Shown here: positions 42,275-53,261 of the stretch, piece by piece
Layout: each line of letters starts with the position of its first letter
Position numbering within the stretch: position 1 is the first letter of the stretch
Source: Ectobius pallidus
Lineage: Eukaryota > Arthropoda > Insecta > Blattodea > Ectobiidae
NCBI GenBank assembly: GCA_964059195.1
Contig: CAXKWD010000010.1
Span: forward strand, 2,176,001-2,240,000
Length of the DNA stretch: 64,000 nt
Direction: 5' to 3'
Translations under genes and position numbers: made by a program
Notes under the pieces: generated by a model
What the model saw: only the letters and a program-made list of their open reading frames with translations
Databases searched by the model: none
What the model was told of the DNA's origin: nothing

Positions 42275-44469
42275 TCTCCTTGATTTATTTCAGTTTGATT
42301 TGACTGTCTTGTATTGTTATTGTGATATTCACTTGCTTCCGGGTTAAGCGAAGTATTTCTGTCACGCGTATCGCCTTGTACCGTATTCCCGTTAGAATTG
42401 TAACCGATATAGCGGCCTTCTCTCACCTCCCCTCGTTGCTGATTGTTATCTGAATTCCTCCGATCTGGTTCTGAGAATGCTATGTGATTTACCCTCGTAT
42501 TCTGTGGTGGGTTTCTTCCCCTGTTATAATCATTTCGCTGAGTTTGACCCATATTATTGTTTTGGTTTCTGTAACCACTTTCTTGATTAGGCCTATCTTG
42601 TCTATTACCTTGAAATTGATAATTCTGATTACCGCCATTCCTACCATTATATCCTCTCTGCGTTTGATTATTCTGATTCCCAGGGTTAGGCCTACCAGTA
42701 TAATTATTCTGGGCCCCACTATTGCTCGCCTGGCTACCTCTATTTTCACCTGTGTTGCCACTGCCATTTCTACTGTCAAACCTGTTATTTACATCACGAG
42801 TTCTCTCGTGGCTATGTACCTCTTCAAACTCAGTTAATAATGTTAGTGCCTCGGCGCAAGTTTTAGGCCTAGCGACAACTAAATTATTATATATCTCGGG
42901 CTTATAATGTTTTAAGGCTAATTGAAGCACATCTTTTTCAGCTAATTGTAAGTCTAATGACCTGGCAACTTTCATTATTCTGACGAAATATTCAGACATT
43001 GTCATATTCGAACTTTCATTATATTTACCTGAATACAACTCAGCTCGGGCCTTACTCTGGCGACTCGCGCTCCAGTATCTTTCCATAAATAACCTCTTAA
43101 ATTCAGGATATCCTATCCCCCTTTGTGACACGAAGTTACACCAATCTCTGCACTTTCCGACCAAACTTTTCTGAACAATCAGCATTTTATAATCGTCCGG
43201 TACCGCTTTTATTTTAAAGTAGGTATCCATTTCGTTTATAAAATGATGTGGGTTCGATGAGTTGTCATCGTTGTACCGAGGTGCTGTCCAATCATGCCCC
43301 AAAATTTGTGACAAGTGGATAGGATTCCTGATACCTAGTTGCATTACATTGTGGGACCCTAATTCGATATTGCTTCCCGTATCATCTGACTCAGTGTTGA
43401 CGCTAGGAGGACCTTGTGGTTCACATGGCAATTCATTTGCTGCTAATACTGCAGTATTATTTACATTAAATGTTGCAAGGCTGTTCCTCCTGACGTCACT
43501 ACTGCTACGTACACTTTGAGGTTCATTCTCATTTCTATTAATTTTGGCATTCAATGTGTTTACCTGTTTTTCTATGTTTATAACCTTCTCAGATAAAGAC
43601 CCTTCTACCTGTTTTACTTTGTCCAATACCTCAATTTTTACGTTTTCTGTTGCTGTTTTATTTATCTCCTGTTTATGTTCTAGTTCTTTAACCCTGCCAT
43701 GAAATTTATTATTTATCTCCTCTAAGTCTGCAGAAAATGCCTGCGCTAACTTACTTTCCAATTCTTTATTTTTTTCAACTAATTTTACTTCAACTTCCTT
43801 CTGATTTTCAGCAATTATGTTGTGAATCTCTTTCTTAGAATTTTCTAAATCAACTACTACATTTTTTATTTTTCCTTCTAACCTATCATTTATTTCTTTG
43901 ACTTCCTCGCTAATTTTATCTAATCTCTCTACAACTTTCTTGTTAACCTTAACAATCTGCTTATTTCCCTCATTTATCTGCTTAACCTCTTCCCCTAACT
44001 TCTTATTTCCCTCATTAATCTGCTTAACCTCTTCCCCTAACTTCTTATTTCCCTCATTAATCTGCTTAACCTCTTCCCCTAACTTCTTATTTCCCTCATT
44101 AATCTGCTTAACCTCTTCCCCTAACTGCTTTTGTGATTTCTGATTTTCTACCATCATTGCCATCATCTGTTGCATTATTGATAACTGATCTCCCCCTACA
44201 TTTTTATTTTCTTTTTCTATTGGACCTATCTCGTTCTGATCCTCTGAACTTTCTACAGCAATTTGAACAGAAGGTTCCTCTGATTGATTTTCAGTTTCTT
44301 GACTGTTATTTTCTTCAATAACCCCTACTTCATTATCATTGTTTACTTCCATATTTGCGTTATTTTGAAAATTTTCCAATTCCCCTTGACTTAATAAATC
44401 TTGTCCTAACTGACTTTCACTTGATTCCATTTCACTGTTTACAATTTTCCCACTCCGTAATTTATACAT
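42250..44469 (-). CDS. gag: Retrotransposon Gag polyprotein, 739 residues
   Basis: Intact Gag that would build the virus-like particle in the cytoplasm and package element RNA. The N-terminal part is acidic. A four-fold exact repeat of about 14 residues (LGEEVKQINEGNKK) at roughly residues 114-170 is the start of a long coiled coil running to about 330. The retrotransposon-gag capsid fold follows, about 385-550, with HHFINEMDTYFKI, GKCRDWCNFV, FKRLFMERYW and LARPK-like VVARPKTCAEALTLL. The C-terminus is rich in Asn, Gly, Arg and Gln, and no CCHC zinc knuckle is present, so RNA binding probably uses the basic tail. The ATG at 44469 is the first in frame, and the leader upstream is non-coding. 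The frame ends with TAG at 42250. Confidence 0.92.
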   Translation of the reverse strand: MYKLRSGKIVNSEMESSESQLGQDLLSQGELENFQNNANMEVNNDNEVGVIEENNSQETENQSEEPSVQIAVESSEDQNEIGPIEKENKNVGGDQLSIMQQMMAMMVENQKSQKQLGEEVKQINEGNKKLGEEVKQINEGNKKLGEEVKQINEGNKKLGEEVKQINEGNKQIVKVNKKVVERLDKISEEVKEINDRLEGKIKNVVVDLENSKKEIHNIIAENQKEVEVKLVEKNKELESKLAQAFSADLEEINNKFHGRVKELEHKQEINKTATENVKIEVLDKVKQVEGSLSEKVINIEKQVNTLNAKINRNENEPQSVRSSSDVRRNSLATFNVNNTAVLAANELPCEPQGPPSVNTESDDTGSNIELGSHNVMQLGIRNPIHLSQILGHDWTAPRYNDDNSSNPHHFINEMDTYFKIKAVPDDYKMLIVQKSLVGKCRDWCNFVSQRGIGYPEFKRLFMERYWSASRQSKARAELYSGKYNESSNMTMSEYFVRIMKVARSLDLQLAEKDVLQLALKHYKPEIYNNLVVARPKTCAEALTLLTEFEEVHSHERTRDVNNRFDSRNGSGNTGENRGSQASNSGAQNNYTGRPNPGNQNNQTQRGYNGRNGGNQNYQFQGNRQDRPNQESGYRNQNNNMGQTQRNDYNRGRNPPQNTRVNHIAFSEPDRRNSDNNQQRGEVREGRYIGYNSNGNTVQGDTRDRNTSLNPEASEYHNNNTRQSNQTEINQGDLNSSETY
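43950..44130 (-). repeat. 42-bp in-frame tandem repeat in gag
   Basis: Four near-identical 42-bp units (containing CTTCCCCTAACTTCTTATTT on plus) encode the 14-residue coiled-coil repeat. They are identical enough to suggest recent expansion. The unit is two heptads, so copy number can change without breaking the coil. Confidence 0.95.
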
Positions 44470-45034
44470 TCCTTACACTTTGTATTTTCTTACAGCATTT
44501 CAGGTTACCCCCAAAATTTTTCATGCACAATACCCTCTTATTGATTAACACACAAGTCATTAATTGCATGCACAATACAAAATACCCTTTTAACACTTTC
44601 ATATAAAATCTTTTGACTTATCAGTTTTGGTTCCGGTTAGTCATCCTTCCTTCTGGTTCGATCGTGTTGCCTTCTTTTTCTCTCTTCTCTTCTTCTTTTC
44701 TTCCTTCTTCCTTTCTTCTTTCTTCTTTTCTTGCGTTGCCCGGCTCCTAATCTTGGTTCCCGTCGTCCTCCTTCTCACGCTCGGTGCCCAGCTCCTAATA
44801 GCGATGGTCGTCGTCCCTTGGCTTAACTCCTTTTTTCGAAGACCCACGTTGTTGCTTCTTTGTAGGTATGTAGTTATTTCTGGATTTTTAAGATCTGTCT
44901 TTCGTGACCCACGTTGGTAAAGTCATAAATATATAGTTATTTATGGGTTTTTACGTCCAACGATTTTTCGAGCCTCACGAGATTGGGCGCCATAAATAAG
45001 ATGCTCGTGACCCACGTAATGGGCGCCATAAATA
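44470..45034 (-). other. 5' leader of the LTR element with duplicated primer-site cassette
   Basis: Non-coding leader. From the LTR inward (minus strand) it has TTTATGGCGCCCA-TTACGTGGGTCACGA, then a second TTTATGGCGCCCA-ATCTCGTGAGGCTCGA. Two further AACGTGGGTC-containing repeats lie near 44907 and 44841, and a purine-rich stretch precedes gag. Confidence 0.85.
45020..45028 (-). promoter_or_regulatory. Primer-binding site
   Basis: TGGCGCCCA on the minus strand, six bases after the 5' LTR, complementary to a tRNA 3' end ending TGGGCGCCA. The same nine bases recur at 44984-44992 in a second cassette. Confidence 0.75.
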
Positions 45035-46307
45035 TGATGCAGTACTTCACACTACAAGCCCTCGTTGTATGAGTTCTCCCAGTATGCTGCAATCGGTTTG
45101 TGGTCCACCCCCACAATATTGTACTCACTGCGAATGTTGTCTTCTTCAGCCTGGTGGAACCTCGGGTTGCTCAGTCGGAGTTGCTACGATTTTCTCTATC
45201 TTACCTCAGGGCATAAAATTGGGTGTGGAGGTTCTATATTTACTGTTTATCAATAATTAAATATTTATCAAACACTGCCAGTTTATTTAGTATTCCAATC
45301 AAAGTTCAAATGTATAAATGTTACTTCGTGAATTTATTAATTTTATGATGGGATATTGAAGGGAGTCTAATATTGGCCTTTGCAACTCGTACGTAAATAC
45401 TTCCTAGTAGTGACACTCGATATCCACGTAATCTTGTAATGATGGTGACGTCAATGTCACAACAGTACTTACTTGGCACACTCACTGAATTTATTTTAGT
45501 AAGTAGCTATAATAAGCTCTTACTGCAAGAATAAATGTATAATAGAATTTACACTTCGGTAATTTAGTGAAGTTATTTATATAGATACAGTCGGATTGAC
45601 CACAATGTCAATACGACTTATGTGTAATTCGAGGAGAAATGCAGGGATATGACCTGCCTCCTCGAGTCCTTCGTACACAAGTGTAGTTTCGTAAAAAACC
45701 ATGATCTTAGCCTTCTCTCAATTTCCCTTCCTTACCATAGTTACACAAAACCAATCATCTGCACTGTTATAGCTAAATTCAGTTTTTTCTATCCTAAACT
45801 TAAATTCTATTGGTTATTTCGATTAGCGTGGTTTTTAGCTTGGGAGTGATGCTTTTCTGTTTCTCCCATCATGCGATTCTCCGAATTGCTGTCCTTAATT
45901 CTCGTGAAGTGCCTATTCATCTCATAATCTTTCCTTTCTACTACATTTTGACTGAATAGCCTAGTACATTTCTGACAATACCTGGCACCTATCTCCCACA
46001 GAGTTGCTATACATTTCACTCCGGCTGCATTGTATATTTCTGAGTATTCCGTCTGCTAACTTCTATTGAGTCCTAGTGTATTTTATTCTTTACTATAAAA
46101 TAATTAATATCAGCTAAAGTATTGATGATATTAATTTCATATTTATGTAATATTATTTGTTAATTTTTCCTGATTTTTATCATGTAATTTATAATAATAT
46201 TGCTTGGTTAGTTCAAAAGTTATTATCTGCCGTATTTAATTAATATCAATCTATTTCTCATCATTTTCTATCAATTGATATTAATGGAGATGACTCCATT
46301 TACACCA
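45035..46307 (-). repeat. 5' LTR (1273 bp)
   Basis: Would hold the element promoter and polyadenylation site. Differences from the 3' LTR seen by eye: T/C in CACTGYCAG, C/T in AGCCYTCTC, G/A in GGTTRTTTCG, a T/G change and the 27-bp indel near 45888-45900. Confidence 0.96.
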
Positions 46308-46310
46308 GAA

Positions 46311-46790
46311 CCAAAACAGCTTCTCCATCCACGGAGTTGTGGTTGAAGAAGGCTCACTCTCCTCGTACAATGGACATGGACACTAGGATCAGGGATAAAA
46401 ACTACACAAGAAAAAACAGAGGTACACAAGCTGAAGGCAACCGATAGAGATATTAATTAAAGCCATCATAAATTCAGAGACGTACAGGCATAAAGAAGAA
46501 TCAAGTTTAGAAAACACCGTCTAACAACATTTACGTATCGGCCTGAAAGCCTTAATTCAAACTTAACACATTTCATAATACCCGAGAAAATATATCAAAG
46601 ACAAGTACATACCTCTGAATGAAGAATCCTAATAGAGACAGAAGTTACATCCCTCTGAACCAAGGAGTCCCCGGTCGATGTCCATTGCGCGATGGATAGA
46701 AAAGCAATGAAGACGAGTGCGAATGAAGGCTAGACAGAGAGTGAGACCGAGGCACCATTGTCCTCGATCTTTTATACATTCACAAGCCTT
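46311..46790 (-). promoter_or_regulatory. Candidate TATA promoter and first exon upstream of the LTR insertion
   Basis: On the minus strand TATAAAAG lies at 46776-46769. Moderately GC-rich sequence without a long ORF then runs to the LTR insertion. Beyond the element the pre-insertion sequence continues as TTCTGTAAA then GTAAGTC at about 39030-39020, a good splice donor. A promoter plus 5' UTR exon is one reading; a fragment of another mobile element is another. Confidence 0.3.
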
Positions 46791-48180
46791 TTGTTACGTC
46801 AGTGCTCTTAACAATCAGAAAACACTCCACAATCTCGGGAGAACCAAAGTCTCCCTATAGCACAAGTAACAATAGATAATTACGTAAGAGAAGCGACAAC
46901 AATTTGTAAGTTCATGACTGACTGTATTATACCAAGCCTAGATGACGCAACACAGAGCGTTAACAATTTGCAAGTTTAGGGCCGACTATAATATGTTTAC
47001 AAAATAACAGGTAGAAGAACATGATTTCTTCTCCAAAATTTATATTAATAAATTCCGTGCGCCAAGTGATAAAAAAACTGATTAAATATAAAATATTGGC
47101 GCAGTTGCCCTGTGATGAAAATTACAGTAAACATGTACCAATGAAAACTTGTGACTTTCCTTGTTCTAATTTAGCTCATTGTTATACCCTTTTCGCCTAT
47201 TATCTTGAAGTAAAGCCTCTCACTTGACATTAAGCCCTGTCTCCTATTAATAGTGTATTAGTTGTACTTATAAAAAAGGGAATGACAAATGTACCTCTAA
47301 CCTTATACAGATTTTGTCCTATGGCATTTAGTTCTGTATGAAATTTTGTCCCAAGAGAATTGAGGAAGTTTTCCTAGAATAATAGTTATTGTTGTGGACA
47401 TAATTTGATAACTTGTTTTCTGAGTCTTCAGTCTAAATGTGTGTGAATGTATCGTTATTTGTGGATAGGCCTCTATGTTGTTCTGTCGTCAGAGAAACAA
47501 GTTACATCAATGGTTTATGAAAATATTTGTATTAAGCCTGCAGGGGTTAATCTTGGCATTTGACAGAACATAAATTGTCATCGTTTTACAACGATTATTT
47601 CTTGTACGCTATATTTTCTTTGTTTGCCAGTTTAAGGTTAGTATTCAAATCATCCCTGGATAAGCACACTTTCCAATCCTATCGTATCTTTTTTGGCAAA
47701 GTCGCAATGTAGGGGGGCCCATCTCGCGATGTGCGCAGGTTTCCACGGACGGGTGTTTTTTTCTCTCTCAGCGAGGCAGGTTGACCAACATGACGCTTCT
47801 TGTACATTGCTTATCAGTAGACTTCGGACTTTTAGGTCGCTAAAAATGTTGTTTTAGGTACCTAAAATAGGCTCTAAAAATTGGGAAAATAGGTTCTGAA
47901 AATCGTAAAATAGTCTCTTGTAAAATCGTTACGTTGCCAATTTTCTGAAATATCTTAATTGCAATGCAGAATATTATACTTATTGAAGTCACCATTAATC
48001 AATAATCATGATAAGACACAGATATAGGTCTATGGTACACAGAATTATATAGACCTATTACTAAGGCCTGTATTACTACCATAACAGTGAAAACCTAATC
48101 TCTGCGCCCAGGAGCTAAGCACGCTAGCATATTCAACCCCTTGTACCCCTCAGTGATTCAGAGAACTACGTTGTTTTTTT

Positions 48181-48211
<31 letters not shown>

Positions 48212-48600
48212 TGGATGTGGGAGTCGGGAGAAAAACACTACATTTTCTTTGTAATTCCAAGGAATTTTTCTACTGAAGACGAAACATTCCTTATATTTAA
48301 CCACGTCATAAATGTGCCATGTACTGCACATTCCGAGCTAAAAATTTAGTACAACTGAAAATAAATGCTAGAATTTATAACAAAAAATAGCTTATTTTGA
48401 ACTTTAGAGGAAAAACAAGCAAAAAGGCAATATTAGGCTCTAACGTAAAAATAGGCTGCTTTAGGTCCTATAAAAGTAGGCTATTAGTTTTAGGCATAGT
48501 CACTTATGAAACATGCATATACAAGTTTTCGTCCATATATCACTTAAGGATTAAAATAGGTTTTTATCTAGAATCCGAAGTCTACTTATCAGATATCATT
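46791..48600. other. No recognisable gene
   Basis: Contains a pyrimidine run with (CTTT)n at about 48171-48210 and AGGTT/AGGCTCTAAAAAT words repeated loosely at 47830-48480. No supported ORF. Confidence 0.4.
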
Positions 48601-48603
48601 AGT

Positions 48604-48895
48604 GACAGGTTCTGTTAGATTATGAACAGTGATATTAATTTATTAACGCATTCTGAATTCTCCCGAAATTCTAGTTTAGTGGCAGTTAGGTTAGGAACAG
48701 TGTTACTAATTAGTGACTGGTTCTGTTAGTTTATGAAAAGTGATATTAATTTAGTAGGGCATTCTGAATTCCGCAGAAATTCTAGTTTAGTGGCAGTTGG
48801 GTTAGGAACGGTGATATTAGTATTAGTGACATGTTCTGTTAGTTTATGAACAGTGATATTAATTTAGTAGGACATTCTGAATTCTCCCTTTTTGT
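48604..48895. repeat. Tandem ~112-bp repeat, about 2.5 units
   Basis: Units begin with TTCTGTTAG at 48610, 48721 and 48834 and contain CAGTGATATTAATTTA, TTCTGAATTC and CTAGTTTAGTGGCAGTTRGG. An inverted partial copy lies at 50596-50632 (ACTGTTCCTAACCCAACTGC). Confidence 0.93.
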
Positions 48896-48900
48896 AATTA

Positions 48901-49150
48901 ATGTGCCGTATCTCCCGCGAGGTTCGTTGTGTTGGTGAACCTGTTTCACAGAATTCTACGTGTTCAGCTGGTGTGACGTCACACCTCTAATGTCCAATCA
49001 CGAGTTCTTCATCTTAACGGAGATAAAAATATGGCGAAATTCATGCTACTTTTCGCTAGATCGTGTTATAAAAGAAAGTGTAACGTTTAGGGCGGGTGGG
49101 TTGGACCAAATCATTCGTCGAGGCAATATCTCTCCAGAGAACTATCTATA
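48901..49150 (+). promoter_or_regulatory. Promoter-like module, copy 2 (CRE, CCAAT, TATAAAAG)
   Basis: Starts with ATCTCCCGCGAGG, shared with 22250. A perfect CRE TGACGTCA at 48974-48981 is followed by CCAAT at 48994-48998, TTCGCTAGATCGTG and TATAAAAG at 49067-49074, then a GGGCGGGTGGG-like stretch. It is collinear with copy 1 at 22291-22440. It directly follows a tandem repeat array, as copy 1 does. Confidence 0.5.
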
Positions 49151-49560
49151 ACAAATTATGTGTGATATTAGGTGTTTTATGAGAAGAAAGTTGGTTTTCA
49201 AAGAGGGCTCCCCTGCAATGCGATTTTACCTTTTTGTTTTCATTATTAGGGCATAAAAATAATTTGTTTTAAGTTTTTAAAATAAATTCCGAAGACGACC
49301 AGATTTGAGGCTTACTTCTTTAGAATCTACAAAATTCTTATATAAACTAAGTTTGTTCTTAAAAATAGACAGAATATTTTTAAAATCTGTGAAATCCTAG
49401 ATGGGGTTTGCCGACGTACGTAAGTTTAAGTTTCTCTGCATGAAGACCTCGAACTAATTCTTGTACTTTCCATAACTTACTTCATAGGTTAGTAATGTCA
49501 ATAATAACCTAGATACTAGCTTAGGTTAGGAACAGTCATAAGCTATTTTTAATTACTTAG
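49151..49560. other. No recognisable feature
   Basis: AT-rich spacer between the promoter-like module and the mariner relic. A GTTAGGAACAGT word near 49505 echoes the 48.6-kb repeat. Confidence 0.4.
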
Positions 49561-49564
49561 CGTA

Positions 49565-49930
49565 TTAAATACCACGTGTCTTTCTTCGAAGGAGAGTTGG
49601 TGTGGTGCCACTCCATGGATTGCCGTTTTGTTTCTGGTTCGAAGTGATGAACCCATGTTTCATCGCCTGTGACAATGTTTGACAAGAAACTTTCACCATC
49701 AGCCTCATAACGAGCAAGCAATTCCGCACAGATGAGAGTGGTACCATGCAGTCATACAGGCCCTCCCATTAAGGTGGCGTAAGGCTGTAGCATTGAACAG
49801 AGATGATGTTGAAAAGTAGGGTTTTGTAGCCAAAAGATTGGGGAATAATATCTTGTATTTGAATCCTGAATAAAACCAACCTGCTTTAAGAAAAAAAATG
49901 TGTTGCATTACTTATTGAACGACCCTCGTA
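49565..49930 (-). mobile_element. mariner relic, 5' end fused to mid-transposase
   Basis: The minus-strand 5' end TACGAGGGTCGTTCAATAAG (49930 downward) is a mariner terminal repeat next to TA. A 5' UTR-like stretch follows. Then, without the N-terminal coding part, a transposase fragment reads LSNIVTGDETWVHHFEPETK and QSMEWHH across frames (about 49690-49570), including the first catalytic Asp in GDETW. It ends before the second Asp. This is a different mariner lineage from the 22.7-kb copy, to judge from the terminal repeat. Confidence 0.85.
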
Positions 49931-52114
49931 TATTTATTATTATGTTTTTAAAAAGAAAATATAACAGTATTTCCTTTTACAAATGGTAAAATGATTACAT
50001 AGAAACTTCTTGTAAATTTAACCCATGGGTTTGAGTTGCATTTAATAGCTATAAAAGAAAAAAACGCATGTTAGATCAAATCTAACGCGTGAGTGATGGC
50101 GTGACAACCACAGGCTCGAGGGATCGCGTGTTGAAGTTCTTATAAATATTACGTAATGCTAGTTAAGGGACACTGGGACTGAGTTTTTTTTTAATGCTAT
50201 AGTTTTTTATCAATTGTTTTCAAATATGGTGGGTTTGTTGCTTACATACATGGAAACAAATCTAGAAATTTCATTAAGTTTGCTACGCTAGGTCTCCATA
50301 TGTATTAATTTTTATTTGAATTAACAACATTAAAGTTTAGGCAAGGTTTCGATAATTACGCACTAAGTTTATTCGCTTCAAATTCGGTGATTTTTAGCTT
50401 CTTGTGTTCTTCATAAACCATTGAAACCATGTAACGTTTTAATTTTTGTGAAAAGTGTCTGAAACACTGAGAAAATGAGAGTGAACATGTCACTTTTCTA
50501 ACCTATCAGACAGTCTATCGAAAGAAACTGTCTGTTGGAAGGCAAGATTTACGACTGGCAATGAGTCACGTGATCCAGAAACAAGGCTGTAAACACTAAT
50601 ATTACTGTTCCTAACCCAACTGCCACCAAGCTAACTCTACATGTAGGCCTACTAGCACATCAATATTCTTAACCCATCTGCCACTTACCTAGAATCGCGG
50701 TGGAATAGCGCGGGAAACGTGAGTTTAGAATTACGCCACAAAAAATGCAGTGGCAGCGCTAATAACGGTAAAACAATGAGATGACGGATCTGTGTCAGCC
50801 AAGCAGTCATTTACAGCAAACATAACTCCGACGTAATTTGATATGTAGTGCGGTGTGAAGTGCGTGGTGAACGAAACTAGACCCGACATTTCATTACAAT
50901 TTATTTTCCTGAAAGAATTGCATCTTATAATTTAAAAACTATACTTGGATATTTATTCTTCTAAAAATGTCACATTAAATTACTTAACGAGTCACCTCCG
51001 TTGTGAAATAGTAGTTCTGATCGTGTTCACTTCGGCATTAACAAGTAGGTTCATACCGCCAGACCTCTACTATTTTATCTTCTTTTAGCGGCCGTTTTTC
51101 AATCTGTTGCAATAAGTTTTTAGTCTGTTCCTAACTATTAAGCCTGGAGATAGTTGTTCAATGCACAACATAACATGAACTAGTTCTAACTCTTTCTAAC
51201 GAAGTATCGATTTCCTATTGCAACATTGGTTTCCAAACTCAATTTCGCTCCTCTCTTCTTTCACGTTTCCATTGTACATTCCGCGAGGCGCTACGTGTAG
51301 AAAGGAAGATTGGAAGATTCTAAAACTTAAGGCGAAACATCATACTCCTCGTTAAACGTGTATTAAACTACATAATAAAGTGAAATTTTCTTCTCCCGTT
51401 GAAGTACCTATCTCATTTTGATGTGTTGGGAGAAGTAAATGAATGTTCTTTCTTTAACATTTTCTTTCTTTCTTTAACCCTTTTTTTTTAAGGTCTTATA
51501 AGCTAATGCCTTTGAAGATTAAGCCAATGTAAATAGAGGAGATATTCAATCTAGGGATCAGGTGGACAGGACAAGAAAGGACTCCGGGTTGTGTGATTAC
51601 TGATTACAATTAGGCCTATGCAATTATGTATAGAAAATAGGCAGGGGACGTTCGAAATGGATTTTGCTTCAGTTTCTTAAGGCATTCCTCTTGCAAGAGA
51701 GGAAAACCCGAAAAACCCCGCACTTAAATTTGCCGACCAAGGGATCTGAGACCACCCCCTTCCATCTACCTATATCAACAATTTCTGATTTCTGCGTTAG
51801 AAATGATGCAGACAAACAGACACACAACAGACATTTTTATTATATCGAATCTCAGTTGGAAAATAATTTTACAGTAAGTTACTAGTTTCATCAATGCATA
51901 CCCCTTCTTTGATGATAACTGACTAGAAAGAGCAGATGTCATATCGTTTGAGAGAGATAGCGAGTTAACAACGCTACTGGCATTGGTGACGTCAGAGAGA
52001 CTGGGAGCAGGCTGCGTCGGTACACTCGCTGTCCGCTCACGACGACTAGTGGGGAGATGTAACTTAGCTACTCTTCCTTTTTTTAACTGGGTGCCAAACT
52101 ACTCGTAAGATATT
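49931..52114. other. No recognisable gene; scattered repeats
   Basis: Holds the inverted fragment of the 48.6-kb repeat (50596-50632), TAGGCCTA octamers at 50644 and 51611, and a segment at 51700-51750 (ACCCGAAAAACCCCGCACTT) resembling 26892-26945. A frame at 51664-51885 has no recognised domain. Confidence 0.4.
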
Positions 52115-52441
52115 ATGCAGAAAGCGTCGACGGTGCGGTATTTGCAACTGCAGTTTTTTGTAGAAGAATCTGGATCGGGGCTCTTTTCTACTGACGGGAA
52201 AACCTTATATAAATGCAATCGTCAAAGATTTAATTCTGCAACGACTACACTGGTCCCGCCTGCCTTTGTTTTGTCTTTGCTGTTCAAACACCGGTTCCGT
52301 AGAGCACGTGCTGCTTGCGTCTACAGGAAACTTCAGTCATTAGGTGCCACAAATGCTCTATGGGCAGTAAATATCACAGGATGTATTCCGATAATACTCG
52401 ATGAAAGATTAACTTCCTATGGTGATGAGGTAACGATCTAA
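52115..52441 (+). pseudogene. Possible BED/CGGBP1-like zinc-finger fragment
   Basis: An open frame of 108 residues. Its start, VRYLQLQFFVEESGSGLFSTDGKTLYK, resembles the entry to the zinc finger of CGGBP1-like and hAT-derived proteins, where STDGK.LYC precedes C..C...H....H. Here LYKCNRQRF replaces the first cysteine pair, and no His pair is seen. The rest does not match anything I know. It could equally be an exon remnant of a transposon gene. Low confidence. Confidence 0.3.
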
Positions 52442-53006
52442 TAATAATAATGTGACGTCGTGACGTAATGGTACATACTGATGATGCAATAATAATCCCT
52501 CGGAACGCATAGTATAGAAAGACGTATATCTTTGGATCACATAGATACTTTTTTCACCAGACAAGAACAAGGAGGGTCTCCCCTGATGGGTGACCATTAT
52601 TTATTAAATTCTCAAAATACAAGCTTGTAATTCTGGACACGGCCAAGATGAGTATCGCGAACGTTGCCTTGGTGCATGCAGATCAATTTAGCAATGGTAC
52701 AATATCACAATGAATAACATATTATTGCATTTTCCCCCTTTAGCACAATATTTGAAACCACTAAAAGCGGTGGGCCTAGCTTGATACGTAGCTGTAAGAC
52801 TACAATGCGAAGAAGGCGAGCGATACTTGTGTGCGTAACAGCCAGCTCACCCCTTGTTCACTGTACAGTCCAATTGGGAACACCAGCAGTGTGAATCTAC
52901 GCTACATGCTTGTCAAGAGTATACCAGACTGTAAAATATTTCCTGACGTAGGTGTGTGGTCGAATTAGTTCATCTTCTTTCCGCTCCAATACTGTCCACC
53001 GGTGTA

Positions 53007-53259
53007 CAGGTAGGGGAAAAAGTGGACCTACTAAAATATCTAAATTGCCGATATGAGATACTGCGCATGCCTAGCGGCATTCACAGGATAGCAGGGAATG
53101 TATTGAAATTTGTTCTAGTGTCGACTGTTGACTTAACCCATTTCGAAATTACATTGCTTGTGAAAACAAACGTTTCCGTTATATCTCTTACATTTCTTTA
53201 CGTATCACAAGGCTCTGAAATCAGCTACAAGAGTCGGTCCGCTTTTTTTCCCCTACCTG
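53007..53259. mobile_element. TA-flanked MITE with 26-bp terminal repeats
   Basis: The left end CAGGTAGGGGAAAAAGTGGA and the complement of the right end CAGGTAGGGGAAAAAAAGCG match apart from a small indel. TA flanks both sides (53005-53006 and 53260-53261). It is 253 bp and non-autonomous. Confidence 0.8.
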
Positions 53260-53261
53260 TA

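Larger units (their letters stand above)
39042..46307 (-). mobile_element. Gypsy-type LTR retrotransposon, young, pol-deleted
   Basis: A complete two-LTR insertion of 7.27 kb on the minus strand. The LTRs start TG and end CA, and the target duplication GAAC lies at 39038-39041 and 46308-46311. In transcription order (high to low coordinate) it has: 5' LTR, primer-binding site, leader with repeats, gag, -1 frameshift signal, protease, a stub of reverse transcriptase, a deletion, a purine tract, 3' LTR. The LTRs differ by only about four substitutions and one 27-bp indel, so insertion is recent. The rest of pol (polymerase core, RNase H, integrase) is gone, so this copy can move only with help from others. 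Confidence 0.93.

Noticed and set aside
42484..42837. Plus-strand ORF of 117 residues
   Set aside because: Antisense shadow of the Asn/Gly-rich end of gag.
43950..44130. CRISPR-like regular repeats
   Set aside because: The units are contiguous, in frame and coding; no spacers, and the genome is eukaryotic.
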